From positions 1 to 60,055 of the forward strand of contig DWZO01000049.1 in assembly GCA_019117525.1 (NCBI GenBank): DNA of 60,055 bases, given 5' to 3'. This stretch comes from Allocoprobacillus merdigallinarum (GTDB lineage: Bacteria > Bacillota_I > Bacilli_A > Erysipelotrichales > Coprobacillaceae). How positions within the stretch are numbered: position 1 is the first letter of the stretch; each line of letters starts with the position of its first letter. The notes under the pieces were generated by a model. That model made no database searches, had not been told where the DNA came from, and saw only the letters and a list, made by a program, of their open reading frames with translations. Below, one piece after another: positions 44,484 through 53,835 of this stretch. Both the position numbers and the translations under genes were made by a program.

Positions 44484-44511
44484 ATTATAACAGTTGTTAG
44501 ATAAATGTCAA
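44484..44511 (-). promoter_or_regulatory. Promoter of the MFS/ArsR operon
   Basis: On the minus strand: TTGACA, a 16-bp spacer and TATAAT. The spacer contains a partial TTATCTAA half-site. Confidence 0.65.
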
Positions 44512-44518
44512 TGTTTAT

Positions 44519-44536
44519 ATTAGATTGTTATCTAAT
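44519..44536. promoter_or_regulatory. ArsR operator copy B
   Basis: ATTAGATTGTTATCTAAT: ATTAGAT and ATCTAAT with a 4-bp centre, upstream of the -35. With copy A it frames the promoter. Confidence 0.7.
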
Positions 44537-44596
44537 ATATAAAGAATTGCTTTTTTGTTTGATTTGGTATTTAATAAAGAAAAGGGGGCTTATATC

Positions 44597-45109
44597 ATGA
44601 CAGATGAACAGATCATCATGCTTGTCTTTCTTATCATTGCTGGATTAGGATTGATATTTACTTTTGTTGGAATATTCATCATATTATGGCAGAGAAGAAA
44701 GGTGAAACTTTGTCAAGAAATGACACACGGAATTGTTGTAGATTATTGTTATAGGGGAAATGGAGTGATTGTGCCAGTTGTTGAATATCATGTGCTTGGA
44801 GAAACTTATAAGAAAGTCAGAACATTCCGTGGCTATATCACGAAAAGTTGGAGAAGAGATGGAGAACCATATGTACGAGTAACAAAAAATGATTGTTTAT
44901 CCATTGCAGGTGGCAGAATGGGAAAAAGTGATGCACAGAATATGTGGCCATTAGGATCAAATATGGCTGTTTATTATCATCCAATGAAACCTAAAATAGC
45001 TTTTATTGAAAAAATACCTGAACATCAGTCAATTATGGCTATGATATTTATAGGTGTTGGTATTTTTTTGATTATCATTATGATGTTGATTGTTTACTTT
45101 ATTTTATAA
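44597..45109 (+). CDS. Membrane protein, DUF3592-like
   Basis: A 170-residue protein with an N-terminal span (residues about 5-27), a soluble middle (GIVVDYC...PVVEY, then YHPMKPKIAF) and a C-terminal span. The pattern of two helices around a beta-rich loop with a YHP motif matches DUF3592. GGGGG lies before the ATG at 44597. Single gene; function unknown. Confidence 0.72.
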   Translation: MTDEQIIMLVFLIIAGLGLIFTFVGIFIILWQRRKVKLCQEMTHGIVVDYCYRGNGVIVPVVEYHVLGETYKKVRTFRGYITKSWRRDGEPYVRVTKNDCLSIAGGRMGKSDAQNMWPLGSNMAVYYHPMKPKIAFIEKIPEHQSIMAMIFIGVGIFLIIIMMLIVYFIL

Positions 45110-45256
45110 CAAGATCTAAGAGAAAATATGTATAGGAAGTTTTATTATCATTCGTTATAATGAAAGATTTTAAAGTATTTTATTAGAAAAAAGTTATATA
45201 TAAATTTGAAATTCCATAAAAATAATTAATAAATTTTGAAAAAATAAAAATTTTTA
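45110..45256. other. AT-rich spacer before the arginine operon
   Basis: About 150 bases of A/T-rich sequence without a supported gene. The T-box promoter begins at 45257. Confidence 0.5.
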
Positions 45257-45285
45257 TTGACAAAATAAAAACATCCATGTATCAT
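45257..45285 (+). promoter_or_regulatory. Promoter of the arginine operon
   Basis: TTGACA, a 17-bp spacer and TATCAT. Transcription should start near 45292, at the beginning of the T-box leader. Confidence 0.75.
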
Positions 45286-45291
45286 AAACGC

Positions 45292-45520
45292 ATATTTAAA
45301 AAATCGTTGATCAGGAAGAGTAATTTCTTGAACGCTTCAAGCGAGGTAGTACAGAGTGGAAGACTACTAAGTGGAAAGGAATGAAACGCACCTGTGAGAG
45401 TCCATTGGAAATAAGAGTATAATGGAACGTAACCTGCGTTAAGGGATAGAGTGGTTAGTTTTTCTAACAACTAGAGTGGTACCGTGTATATGCACCTCTG
45501 GAGAAATCCAGAGGTTTTTT
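45292..45520 (+). ncRNA. T-box leader, arginine type
   Basis: A structured leader of about 230 bases. It contains an AGTA-type stem I element (AGGAAGAGTAA), a likely specifier loop GAAACGCACC with CGC (Arg) followed by purine A, and the T-box core AGAGTGGTACCGTG (45473-45486) that pairs with uncharged tRNA ends. A terminator follows. Known T-boxes act by antitermination when the cognate tRNA is uncharged. The specifier is assigned by position and by the operon content, not by folding. Confidence 0.85.
45495..45520 (+). terminator. T-box terminator hairpin
   Basis: CCTCTGGA, GAAA loop, TCCAGAGG, then TTTTTT. The left arm overlaps the antiterminator pairing region. Confidence 0.88.
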
Positions 45521-45616
45521 GTTTATAGAGAGGGTGATTGAATTGCGGCGATTGATAGAAAGAATGAATAAATATAATAAAAGAAAAATACAAAATAATG
45601 AAAAGGAGAATGAACA

Positions 45617-46837
45617 ATGGAAAAGAAACAATATAAAAAAGTCGTATTAGCTTACTCAGGGGGATTAGATACATCAATTATTATAGCGTGGTTAAAAGAA
45701 AATTATGGTTGTGAAGTGATTGCCGTAGCAGGGGATGTTGGTCAAGGAGATGAACTTGAAGGATTAGAAGAAAAAGCTTTAGCTACAGGAGCATCTAAAT
45801 ATTATTGTGCTGATTGCAAGGAAGAGTTTGTGAATGATTTTATTTTTCCAGCTATCAAAGCCAATGCTGTGTATGAAGGAAAATATCTTTTAGGAACTTC
45901 TCTAGCAAGACCGATCATTGCGAAAAAATTAGTAGAGATTGCTAAAAAAGAAGGGGCAGATGCCATTTGTCATGGTTGTACAGGTAAAGGAAATGATCAG
46001 GTCAGATTTGAACTGACAATCAAAGCCTTTGCACCTGAATTAGATATTATTGCACCATGGAGAGTATGGGAATTAAAGAGTAGAGAAGATGAAATTGAGT
46101 ATGCCCAAGCGAGACATATTCCTTTAAAAATCAATAAGGAAACAAATTATTCTAAAGATAAAAACTTATGGCATTTATCACATGAAGGATTGGATCTTGA
46201 AAATCCTGCTAATGAACCTATGTATGACAAGATTCTTGAATTAGGTGTCACACCAGAAAAAGCACCAGACAAGCCAACATATATTACAATTACTTTTGAA
46301 AAAGGAATTCCAGTTGCTTTAAATGGTGAAAAAATGAATGGTATTGATTTGATTACTGCTTTAAACAAAATTGGTGGAGAAAATGGTATTGGCATCATTG
46401 ATATGGTTGAAAACAGATTAGTTGGTATGAAATCAAGAGGTGTTTATGAAACACCAGGTGGAACAATTCTTTATAAAGCACATGCTGATTTGGAAGAAAT
46501 CACAATTGATAAAGAAACACAACATTTCAAATATCAGGTTTCTCAAAAGCTAGCAGATATTTTATATAACGGTCAATGGTATACACCACTAACAAAAGCA
46601 TTACTTGCTTTTATTGATGAAACACAAAAGACAGTCAATGGAGACGTGAAATTAAAACTATATAAAGGAAATATTATTGGTGCTGGTATGACTTCACCAG
46701 ATACTTTATATAGTGAACAGACAGCTTCATTTGGAGAAGATGAAGATTATAATCAAATGGATTCTCAAGGATTTATTAATTTATATGGTTTACCTATTAA
46801 AGTGAAAGCTTTATTAGACCAACAAAGAAAGAAATAG
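45617..46837 (+). CDS. argG: Argininosuccinate synthase
   Basis: A 406-residue enzyme joining citrulline and aspartate with ATP. The N-terminus has the AYSGGLDTS PP-loop and later GCTGKGNDQVRFE, both diagnostic. AAAAGGAG lies upstream of the ATG. First gene of the six-gene operon argGHCJBF behind the T-box, so controlled by arginyl-tRNA charging. Full length. Confidence 0.98.
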   Translation: MEKKQYKKVVLAYSGGLDTSIIIAWLKENYGCEVIAVAGDVGQGDELEGLEEKALATGASKYYCADCKEEFVNDFIFPAIKANAVYEGKYLLGTSLARPIIAKKLVEIAKKEGADAICHGCTGKGNDQVRFELTIKAFAPELDIIAPWRVWELKSREDEIEYAQARHIPLKINKETNYSKDKNLWHLSHEGLDLENPANEPMYDKILELGVTPEKAPDKPTYITITFEKGIPVALNGEKMNGIDLITALNKIGGENGIGIIDMVENRLVGMKSRGVYETPGGTILYKAHADLEEITIDKETQHFKYQVSQKLADILYNGQWYTPLTKALLAFIDETQKTVNGDVKLKLYKGNIIGAGMTSPDTLYSEQTASFGEDEDYNQMDSQGFINLYGLPIKVKALLDQQRKK

Positions 46838-46848
46838 GAGTTGAAAAT

Positions 46849-48234
46849 ATGGCGTTATGGGCAGGGAGATTTAAAAAAGAAATCAATGCTAATGTGAATG
46901 CTTTTAATTCATCCATATCATTTGATGCAAGAATGTATAAACATGATATTATGGGGAGTCAGGCACATGCTAAAATGCTCGCAAAACAAGGCATTATTTC
47001 TAGGCAGAATTTAACTGAAATATTAAAAGGATTGGATGACATATTAATTGAATTGGAAAATGGTGATTTGCTGTTTGATCCTCATGCTGAAGATATTCAC
47101 ATGTTTATTGAAGCAGAACTCACAAAGCGATACCCAGAAAGTGGTAAAAAACTTCATACTGCCAGATCACGTAATGATCAGGTGGCTTTAGATTTAAGGT
47201 TATACACACGTGATGAAATCAAAGATATTCAGGGTATGTTGATGGAATTGATGCAAGTGCTTATCAATCAGGCTAAAGGGCATACACATACCATTATGTG
47301 TGGTTATACACATTTGCAACGTGCTCAACCCATAACATTTGCCCATCATTTAATGGCTTATGTTGAAATGTTTTATCGTGATTATACAAGATTGGATGAC
47401 TGCATGAAACGACTCAATGTTTCACCATTAGGTAGTGGGGCATTAGCGACGACAACATATCCTATTGATCGTCATTTTGTAGCACAGGAACTTCATATGA
47501 ATGATATTATGTATAACTCATTAGATGGTGTCAGTGATCGTGATTATGCAATTGAACTAGCCAATGATTTGGCTATGATTATGATGCATCTTTCACGTTT
47601 GAGTGAAGAAATTATTCTATGGTGTTCGTGGGAATTTAAATATATTGAATTGGATGATGCTTATGCGACGGGTTCAAGTATCATGCCACAAAAGAAAAAT
47701 CCAGATATTGCTGAACTGGTCAGAGGAAAAAGTGCCAGAGTCATCAATGATGTTTCTACATTACTGACAATGATGAAAGGTTTACCGCTTGCTTATAATA
47801 AGGACATGCAGGAAGATAAGGAAACTTTATTTGATGCGATTGATCAGGTGAAATTATGTTTACCAGTCTTTAGTGATATGATCAACACAATGAAAGTGAA
47901 TAAACAGCGTATGCAAGAATGTGCAGCTAAAGGATTTATTAATGCAACGGATTGTGCAGATTATCTTGTGAAAAAAGGAAAAGCTTTTAGAGATGCCTAT
48001 AAAACAACAGGAGAGCTTGTTGCTTATTGCATTGATCACGATGAAGTTCTTGAAACTCTTCCACTTGATATCTATAAATCTTTTGATGAAGTTTTTGAAA
48101 AAGATGTTTATCAGGCTATATCGCTTTTAACTTGCGTTGAAAATAGACTTGTTGATGGAGGTCCTGCTCCTCAAACATGCCAAAAAGCAATCGCAAGAAT
48201 GGAAAAACAATTGGAGGCGTTGAATCATGGTTAA
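46849..48234 (+). CDS. argH: Argininosuccinate lyase
   Basis: A 461-residue fumarase-superfamily enzyme that splits argininosuccinate into arginine and fumarate. It has the signature GSSIMPQKKNPD (catalytic Ser loop) and TARSRNDQV. It begins 11 bases after argG and overlaps argC by 8 bases. Confidence 0.98.
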   Translation: MALWAGRFKKEINANVNAFNSSISFDARMYKHDIMGSQAHAKMLAKQGIISRQNLTEILKGLDDILIELENGDLLFDPHAEDIHMFIEAELTKRYPESGKKLHTARSRNDQVALDLRLYTRDEIKDIQGMLMELMQVLINQAKGHTHTIMCGYTHLQRAQPITFAHHLMAYVEMFYRDYTRLDDCMKRLNVSPLGSGALATTTYPIDRHFVAQELHMNDIMYNSLDGVSDRDYAIELANDLAMIMMHLSRLSEEIILWCSWEFKYIELDDAYATGSSIMPQKKNPDIAELVRGKSARVINDVSTLLTMMKGLPLAYNKDMQEDKETLFDAIDQVKLCLPVFSDMINTMKVNKQRMQECAAKGFINATDCADYLVKKGKAFRDAYKTTGELVAYCIDHDEVLETLPLDIYKSFDEVFEKDVYQAISLLTCVENRLVDGGPAPQTCQKAIARMEKQLEALNHG

Positions 48235-49261
48235 AGTAGGAATTATCGGTGCCAGTGGATATGCTGGGGCAGAGTTATATCGTTTGTTGTTGAATCATCC
48301 ACATGTTGAAATTGTGGCAATCAGCTCTCAAAGTTATGAAGGAAAGATGATTTCACATTTATATCCATCATTTTATGGAGTCTTTGATATGACATTCACG
48401 AATGATCAGGAAGTCATTGAAAAAGCTGATATGATTTTTGCATCATTGCCTCATGGTCTCAGTGAAAAATATGCTAAACAATGTGATGAACAAGGAAAGA
48501 AGTTTATAGATTTAGGTGCAGATTTTCGTTTGGATCAAGAAAAAGATTATCAACAATGGTATCAACATGATTATCAATATCCACAATTACATGAAAAACA
48601 GGTTTATGGTTTAAGTGAAGTCAATCGTGAACAGATTAAACAGGCATCAATTATCGGAAATCCAGGATGTTATCCAACATCCATTACTTTAGGGTTATAT
48701 CCATTATTAAAAAATCATATGCAAAAAGATGAAAAGATTATCATTGATTCTAAATCTGGAACAACAGGAGCTGGAAAGTCTTTAACAGAAGATACCCATT
48801 TTCCTAAATGTAATGAATCATTTCATCCATATAAAATAGCAAGTCATCGTCATACACCTGAAATTGAACAGGAATTATCAAAGATGGCTCATCAGGTTGT
48901 TCATGTCATGTTTACACCACATCTATTACCTGTTAATCGTGGGATTATTTCAACAATATATGTTCCATTAAAAGATAACGTTGATTTTGATGATGTTTAT
49001 GATATCTATCAAAAGACTTATCAGGATGAGTATTTTATAAGAGTTTTACCAAAAGGGCAAGTGGCTGATTTAAAGTTTGTCCAATATTCTAATTTCTGTG
49101 ATATATCTTTACATTATGATGAGAGATATCATCAGCTGATTGTTGTTTCAACAATAGATAATATGGTGAAAGGGGCGGCTGGACAAGCTATCCAAAATAT
49201 GAATTTGATGTATGGTTTTGATGAAAAAGAAGGATTAATGATGGTACCAGCATCATTTTAA
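48227..49261 (+). CDS. argC: N-acetyl-gamma-glutamyl-phosphate reductase
   Basis: A 344-residue NADPH-dependent enzyme. It starts GIIGASGYAGAEL (nucleotide fold) and has the catalytic Cys in GNPGCYPTS; the HRHTPEIEQEL segment supplies the catalytic His. GGAGGCGT lies inside the end of argH. Confidence 0.97.
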   Translation: MVKVGIIGASGYAGAELYRLLLNHPHVEIVAISSQSYEGKMISHLYPSFYGVFDMTFTNDQEVIEKADMIFASLPHGLSEKYAKQCDEQGKKFIDLGADFRLDQEKDYQQWYQHDYQYPQLHEKQVYGLSEVNREQIKQASIIGNPGCYPTSITLGLYPLLKNHMQKDEKIIIDSKSGTTGAGKSLTEDTHFPKCNESFHPYKIASHRHTPEIEQELSKMAHQVVHVMFTPHLLPVNRGIISTIYVPLKDNVDFDDVYDIYQKTYQDEYFIRVLPKGQVADLKFVQYSNFCDISLHYDERYHQLIVVSTIDNMVKGAAGQAIQNMNLMYGFDEKEGLMMVPASF

Positions 49262-49272
49262 GGGGGAAAAAT

Positions 49273-50490
49273 ATGTTCAAAGATATAGATGGAGGTGTGT
49301 GTGCACCTATTGGTTTTCAAGCGGCAGGAATACACTGTGGTATTAGAAAAAATAAAAATAAAAAAGATTTAGCTTTAATTGTCAGTGATGTTATGAGTCA
49401 TTGTGCCAGCACATATACTCAAAATAAGGTGAAAGGAGCACCTATTTATGTCACACAACAACACTTACAAAATCATGAAGCACAGGCTATTATCTGTAAT
49501 AGTGGCAATGCCAATACATGTAATCCTAATGGCATTGAAATAGCAGATCAAATTTGTCAATTATGTGGAAATGAACTTCATATTGATGCAAATGATATTG
49601 TTGTGGCTTCAACAGGGGTTATTGGTCAACCTTTATATATTGAACCATTTGAAACACATATGAATCAATTGGTTCAATCCCTGTCAGCTAATGGAAGTAC
49701 AGATGCCTGTGAAGGAATTATGACAACAGATACTGTGAAAAAAGAATATGCGGTTGAATTTGAACTTGATGGCAAGACTTGTCATATTGGAGCAATCGCT
49801 AAGGGAAGTGGGATGATTCACCCTAACATGGCTACAATGTTAGCCTTTGTGACAAGTGATGTTGCGATTTCTAAAGACATGTTAAATGAGGTTATTCATG
49901 AAGTTGTTGATGATACATTTAATATGGTGAGTGTTGATGGGGATACTTCTACTAATGATATGTTGACATTAATGTGTAATGGTCTAGCTCAAAATAATGA
50001 AATTACACAAAAGGATGAAAACTATCAGTGCTTTAAAAAAGCATTGATGTATATTTGTACATGTTTATCTCAAGCGATTGCGAAAGATGGTGAAGGAGCA
50101 ACAAAACTTTTAACTTGTAACGTTTTACATGCCAAGACAAAAAAGGATGCAAAGATTGTTGCTAAATCTGTTATTACAAGTTCACTTTTGAAAGCTGCTA
50201 TGTTTGGTGAAGATGCAAATTGGGGACGTATCTTATGTGCTATTGGTTATAGTGATGCTGATTATGATATTCAAAAAATTGATGTTGATTTTAAAAGTAA
50301 AAAGGGGAAAATTTGTGTTTGTCAAAATGGTGGTGGATATCCTTTTAGTGAGGAAGAAGCTGCTCAGATCTTAAGTGAAGATGAGATAGAAATAATCATA
50401 GATTTACATGATGGAGATGATCAGGCAACTGCCTGGGGATGTGATTTAACTTATGACTATGTCAAAATTAACGGCGATTATCGCACATAA
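49273..50490 (+). CDS. argJ: Bifunctional glutamate N-acetyltransferase/ornithine acetyltransferase
   Basis: A 405-residue ArgJ. The self-cleavage site is in KGSGMIHPNMATMLAF (the Thr of MATM becomes the new N-terminus and nucleophile). It recycles the acetyl group from N-acetylornithine to glutamate, so the pathway is cyclic. Whether it also uses acetyl-CoA is not decided by sequence. 11 bases downstream of argC. Confidence 0.97.
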   Translation: MFKDIDGGVCAPIGFQAAGIHCGIRKNKNKKDLALIVSDVMSHCASTYTQNKVKGAPIYVTQQHLQNHEAQAIICNSGNANTCNPNGIEIADQICQLCGNELHIDANDIVVASTGVIGQPLYIEPFETHMNQLVQSLSANGSTDACEGIMTTDTVKKEYAVEFELDGKTCHIGAIAKGSGMIHPNMATMLAFVTSDVAISKDMLNEVIHEVVDDTFNMVSVDGDTSTNDMLTLMCNGLAQNNEITQKDENYQCFKKALMYICTCLSQAIAKDGEGATKLLTCNVLHAKTKKDAKIVAKSVITSSLLKAAMFGEDANWGRILCAIGYSDADYDIQKIDVDFKSKKGKICVCQNGGGYPFSEEEAAQILSEDEIEIIIDLHDGDDQATAWGCDLTYDYVKINGDYRT

Positions 50491-50502
50491 AGGGGAATAA
50501 TT

Positions 50503-51363
50503 ATGAATCAAAACGCAGTGATTAAAGCAGAAATTTTATCTCAGGCATTACCATATATTCAAAAATATCATGATAAAGTTGTTGTGATTAAATATGGTGG
50601 CAATGCCATGATTAATGAAGAATTAAAGATGAATGTGATTCAGGATGTCGTGTTATTATCAGAAATTGGGATTAAAGTCATTCTGGTACATGGTGGTGGA
50701 CCAGAAATTAATCAGACATTAAAGAAGATGAATATTGAATCTCAGTTTATTCATGGTTTAAGATATACGGATGATGAAACAATGAATGTTGTGCAAATGG
50801 TTTTAGCTGGTAAAACAAATAAAGATCTTGTAAACTTAATTATGCAAAAAGGTGGTAATGCAGTAGGAATCAGTGGTATTGATAATCAGCTGATAGTTGC
50901 GAAAAAACATGAATCTCAAGATGATTTAGGATATGTAGGGGATATTGTCAAAATTAATGCTCATATCATTATAGATTTATTAGATAAAGGCTATATTCCA
51001 GTTGTTTCAAGTGTGGGGACTGATGAAACAGGACAGACTTATAATATTAATGCTGATACGGCAGCTGCTGAAATTGCAGCCCAAATCCAAGCAGAGAATA
51101 TGATTTTGGTGAGTGATATACCAGGATTATTAATGGATAAAGATGATGAATCAACATTGATTCCTTTGGTTCATGTCTATGAAGTGAAAGGATTAACAGA
51201 TAAAGGGATTATTAGTGGTGGTATGATTCCTAAAGTAGAATGTTGTGTGAGGGCCATTCGCGAAAATGTGAAAAAAGCAGTGATCATTGATGGTCGTATT
51301 CCTCATTCTATTTTAATTGAAATGTTATCTAAAGATGGTATTGGAACAATGTTTACAAGATAG
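50503..51363 (+). CDS. argB: Acetylglutamate kinase
   Basis: A 286-residue amino-acid kinase with VVIKYGGNAM near residue 27, VHGGGPEIN and the GMIPKVE segment. It phosphorylates N-acetylglutamate. The family's arginine-feedback N-terminal helix is present in short form (AEILSQALPYIQKY). Ordinary length. Confidence 0.97.
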   Translation: MNQNAVIKAEILSQALPYIQKYHDKVVVIKYGGNAMINEELKMNVIQDVVLLSEIGIKVILVHGGGPEINQTLKKMNIESQFIHGLRYTDDETMNVVQMVLAGKTNKDLVNLIMQKGGNAVGISGIDNQLIVAKKHESQDDLGYVGDIVKINAHIIIDLLDKGYIPVVSSVGTDETGQTYNINADTAAAEIAAQIQAENMILVSDIPGLLMDKDDESTLIPLVHVYEVKGLTDKGIISGGMIPKVECCVRAIRENVKKAVIIDGRIPHSILIEMLSKDGIGTMFTR

Positions 51364-51372
51364 GAGGATTAT

Positions 51373-52365
51373 ATGGTCAATTTAAAAAATAGAAGCTTTT
51401 TAACATTAAAAGATTATTCTAAAGAAGAAATTCGTTATTTATTAGATATGGCACATCGTTTAAAAAAAGCAAAGAAAAATGGAAGAGTTGGAACAGCATT
51501 AAAAGGAAAAAATGTAGTCTTATTATTTGAAAAAACATCAACACGTACACGTTGTGCCTTTGAAGTTGCCACTTTAGATGAAGGTGGACATGTGACTTTT
51601 TTAAGCAATTCACAAATGGGGAAAAAAGAATCTTTAGAAGACACAGCGAAAGTTTTAGGAAGAATGTATGATGGTATAGAATTTAGAGGATTTGAACAAA
51701 AGACTGTTGAAGATTTAGCCAAATACTCAGGTGTCCCTGTATGGAATGGATTAACGGATGTTGATCATCCAACTCAGACATTGGCTGATTTTATGACTAT
51801 TGAAGAACATTTAAATAAACCACTAGAAGAAGTCAAATTTGTTTTTACAGGAGATATTAGAAATAATGTTTGTTATGGGCTGATGTATGGTGCAATGAAA
51901 ATGGGAATGCATTTTGTATGTTTAGGACCCAAAGATTTACAAATTGATCCTGAAGTTTTAGCGTATTGTCAACAGGAAGCACAAAAATCAGGTGGAAAAA
52001 TTGAGGTTTTAGATAATGTTGATGAAGCGGTGAAAGATGCTGATGTCATTTATACAGATATTTGGGTTAGCATGGGAGAAGATGAAGCTTTATATGAACC
52101 AAGAGTCAAAATGTTATCACCTTATAAAGTGACAACAGAAATGATGAAAAAAACGGGAAAAGAGTCTACACTTTTTATGCATTGTTTACCATCATTTCAT
52201 GACTTTGAAACAGAAGTCGCTAAGGCTAAGTATGAACAGGGAATTGATATTAGAGAAGTTGAAGATGAAGTTTTCAGATCATCACAATCTGTTGTTTTTG
52301 ATGAAGCTGAAAATAGAATGCATACAATTAAAGCTGTCATGGTAGCCACAATTGGTAATTATTAG
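51373..52365 (+). CDS. argF: Ornithine carbamoyltransferase
   Basis: A 330-residue carbamoyltransferase. It has the carbamoyl phosphate motif STRTR, the HPTQ motif and the ornithine-specific FMHCLPSFHD. It makes citrulline for ArgG. Last gene of the arginine operon; a terminator follows. No argD is found, so N-acetylornithine transamination must be encoded elsewhere. Confidence 0.97.
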   Translation: MVNLKNRSFLTLKDYSKEEIRYLLDMAHRLKKAKKNGRVGTALKGKNVVLLFEKTSTRTRCAFEVATLDEGGHVTFLSNSQMGKKESLEDTAKVLGRMYDGIEFRGFEQKTVEDLAKYSGVPVWNGLTDVDHPTQTLADFMTIEEHLNKPLEEVKFVFTGDIRNNVCYGLMYGAMKMGMHFVCLGPKDLQIDPEVLAYCQQEAQKSGGKIEVLDNVDEAVKDADVIYTDIWVSMGEDEALYEPRVKMLSPYKVTTEMMKKTGKESTLFMHCLPSFHDFETEVAKAKYEQGIDIREVEDEVFRSSQSVVFDEAENRMHTIKAVMVATIGNY

Positions 52366-52371
52366 AAAAAG

Positions 52372-52406
52372 AAACTGTTAATTTCTAAACTGATTAACAG
52401 TTTTTT
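52372..52406 (+). terminator. Intrinsic terminator of the arginine operon
   Basis: AAACTGTTAAT and ATTAACAGTTT with T-run. Confidence 0.88.
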
Positions 52407-52467
52407 CATATATTATCCACATCAAAGACTTATAATCATAGTGTATAAAAGATGGGAGAATAAAAAA

Positions 52468-53012
52468 ATGAAAAAATTATTGTTAGTATTACTTGTTGTT
52501 TGTTTAAGTGGGTGTACACAAACAATTCAAAATGATCAGTTAAAAAATAGTCAATCCATAAAACAAGATGACAAACAAAAAGTTGTAGAAGCTGAAAAAA
52601 ACAGCTTATGGATGGGATAAAACAGACAATGCCTGAAGAGATATATCAGGAGTTAACAAATAAAAAAGTGGTTCATGAAATAGATGATATTATCACAATT
52701 GGCAATGATCAAAATAATCCTACTTTACGCTTGGATTTTGCTTATCAGGATGGTCAATTGGTTCAATTTGTTAATAAGGAATATGGTTTTTTAGATACAT
52801 TACCAACACGTATGACAAGCGAACAGCAAGCCAAAGAAACAGCAAAGACTTTTGCGAAAGTTTTCTTGAATCAAGATGTCAAGTTACAAAAAACAACAGC
52901 TTTAAGTGGCTATGACACTGACCAATATATAACATTTAAAGACGAGAATCATCACACATATCTTGTGGCATTAAATATTAATGTTTTATTGAAATATAAT
53001 GAAAATTCATGA
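52468..53012 (+). pseudogene. Lipoprotein gene broken by a one-base frameshift in an A-run
   Basis: A signal peptide with a lipobox (MKKLLLVLLVVCLSGC, Cys16) starts at 52468 but stops after 50 codons. The A7 run at 52594-52601 is the likely cause: one added A would join the frame to a second frame that continues DGIKQTMPEEIY through to 53012 (134 residues, soluble, with repeats of charged residues). The full gene would be about 181 residues of secreted lipoprotein. A homopolymer sequencing error or a phase-variable switch cannot be ruled out. Confidence 0.8.
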
Positions 53013-53157
53013 TAAAGGAAACTTATTATATTTTCAATATTGATAGCCAAGAAGATATATGAATAGACTTAGCATAATGTTACATTTTTGTAATGTTGTG
53101 CTTTTTTCTTTTCGTGAAGATTTGAAAAATATATAATATTTTTAAGAGGTGATGGAA

Positions 53158-53835
53158 ATGGAAAAAATGCACATCATGATTGTAGAAGATGATGAAACAC
53201 TTGCTAGAGAAATAAAAGATTTTTTGATGAGATGGGGATATTATGCTGTTATCGCAACACATTTTGAAAATATTGTTGAAGATTTTTATAATTATAAACC
53301 TCATCTTATTTTAATGGATATTAATTTACCATATTATGATGGTTTTTACTGGTGTACACAAATTAGAAATACATCACAAGTTCCTTTAATTTTTATAAGC
53401 AGTCGTAATGATGATCATGATAAAATCAGAGCCATTCTTCAAGGTGGGGATGATTATGTCGATAAGCCATTTCATTTGGAATTGTTGAAGGCTAAGATTG
53501 AAGCTATTTTAAGAAGAACATATCAATATAAAGTTAAAGATCAAATGAGAATCAATGCCGATATTTATTATGATAAAACAAAGGGCAGCTTGTTTTATCA
53601 TGAACATGAGATTCATCTGACAAAATCAGAAAGTCAGATAGTTTGTCTTTTATTAGAATCTCAAGGAGCCATAGTCACAAGACAGGCATTAATGGAAGCG
53701 TTGTGGAATACTGATGAATTTATATCAGATAATTCTTTAACAGTGCTTATTTCCAGATTGCGTACAAAATTAAAAGATGAATGTCATCAGGATATTATTT
53801 GTACAAAGAAAGGACAGGGATATTATATATCATGA
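53158..53835 (+). CDS. OmpR/BceR-type response regulator
   Basis: A 225-residue response regulator: receiver domain with D54 in ILMDINLP (acidic pair VEDDE at the start) and a C-terminal winged helix (SLTVLISRLRTKL). It is the partner of the histidine kinase that overlaps by 4 bases (ATGA). AAGAGGTG lies 6 bases before the ATG at 53158; two in-frame starts before it are less well placed. It likely controls the downstream ABC pair. Confidence 0.95.
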   Translation: MEKMHIMIVEDDETLAREIKDFLMRWGYYAVIATHFENIVEDFYNYKPHLILMDINLPYYDGFYWCTQIRNTSQVPLIFISSRNDDHDKIRAILQGGDDYVDKPFHLELLKAKIEAILRRTYQYKVKDQMRINADIYYDKTKGSLFYHEHEIHLTKSESQIVCLLLESQGAIVTRQALMEALWNTDEFISDNSLTVLISRLRTKLKDECHQDIICTKKGQGYYIS

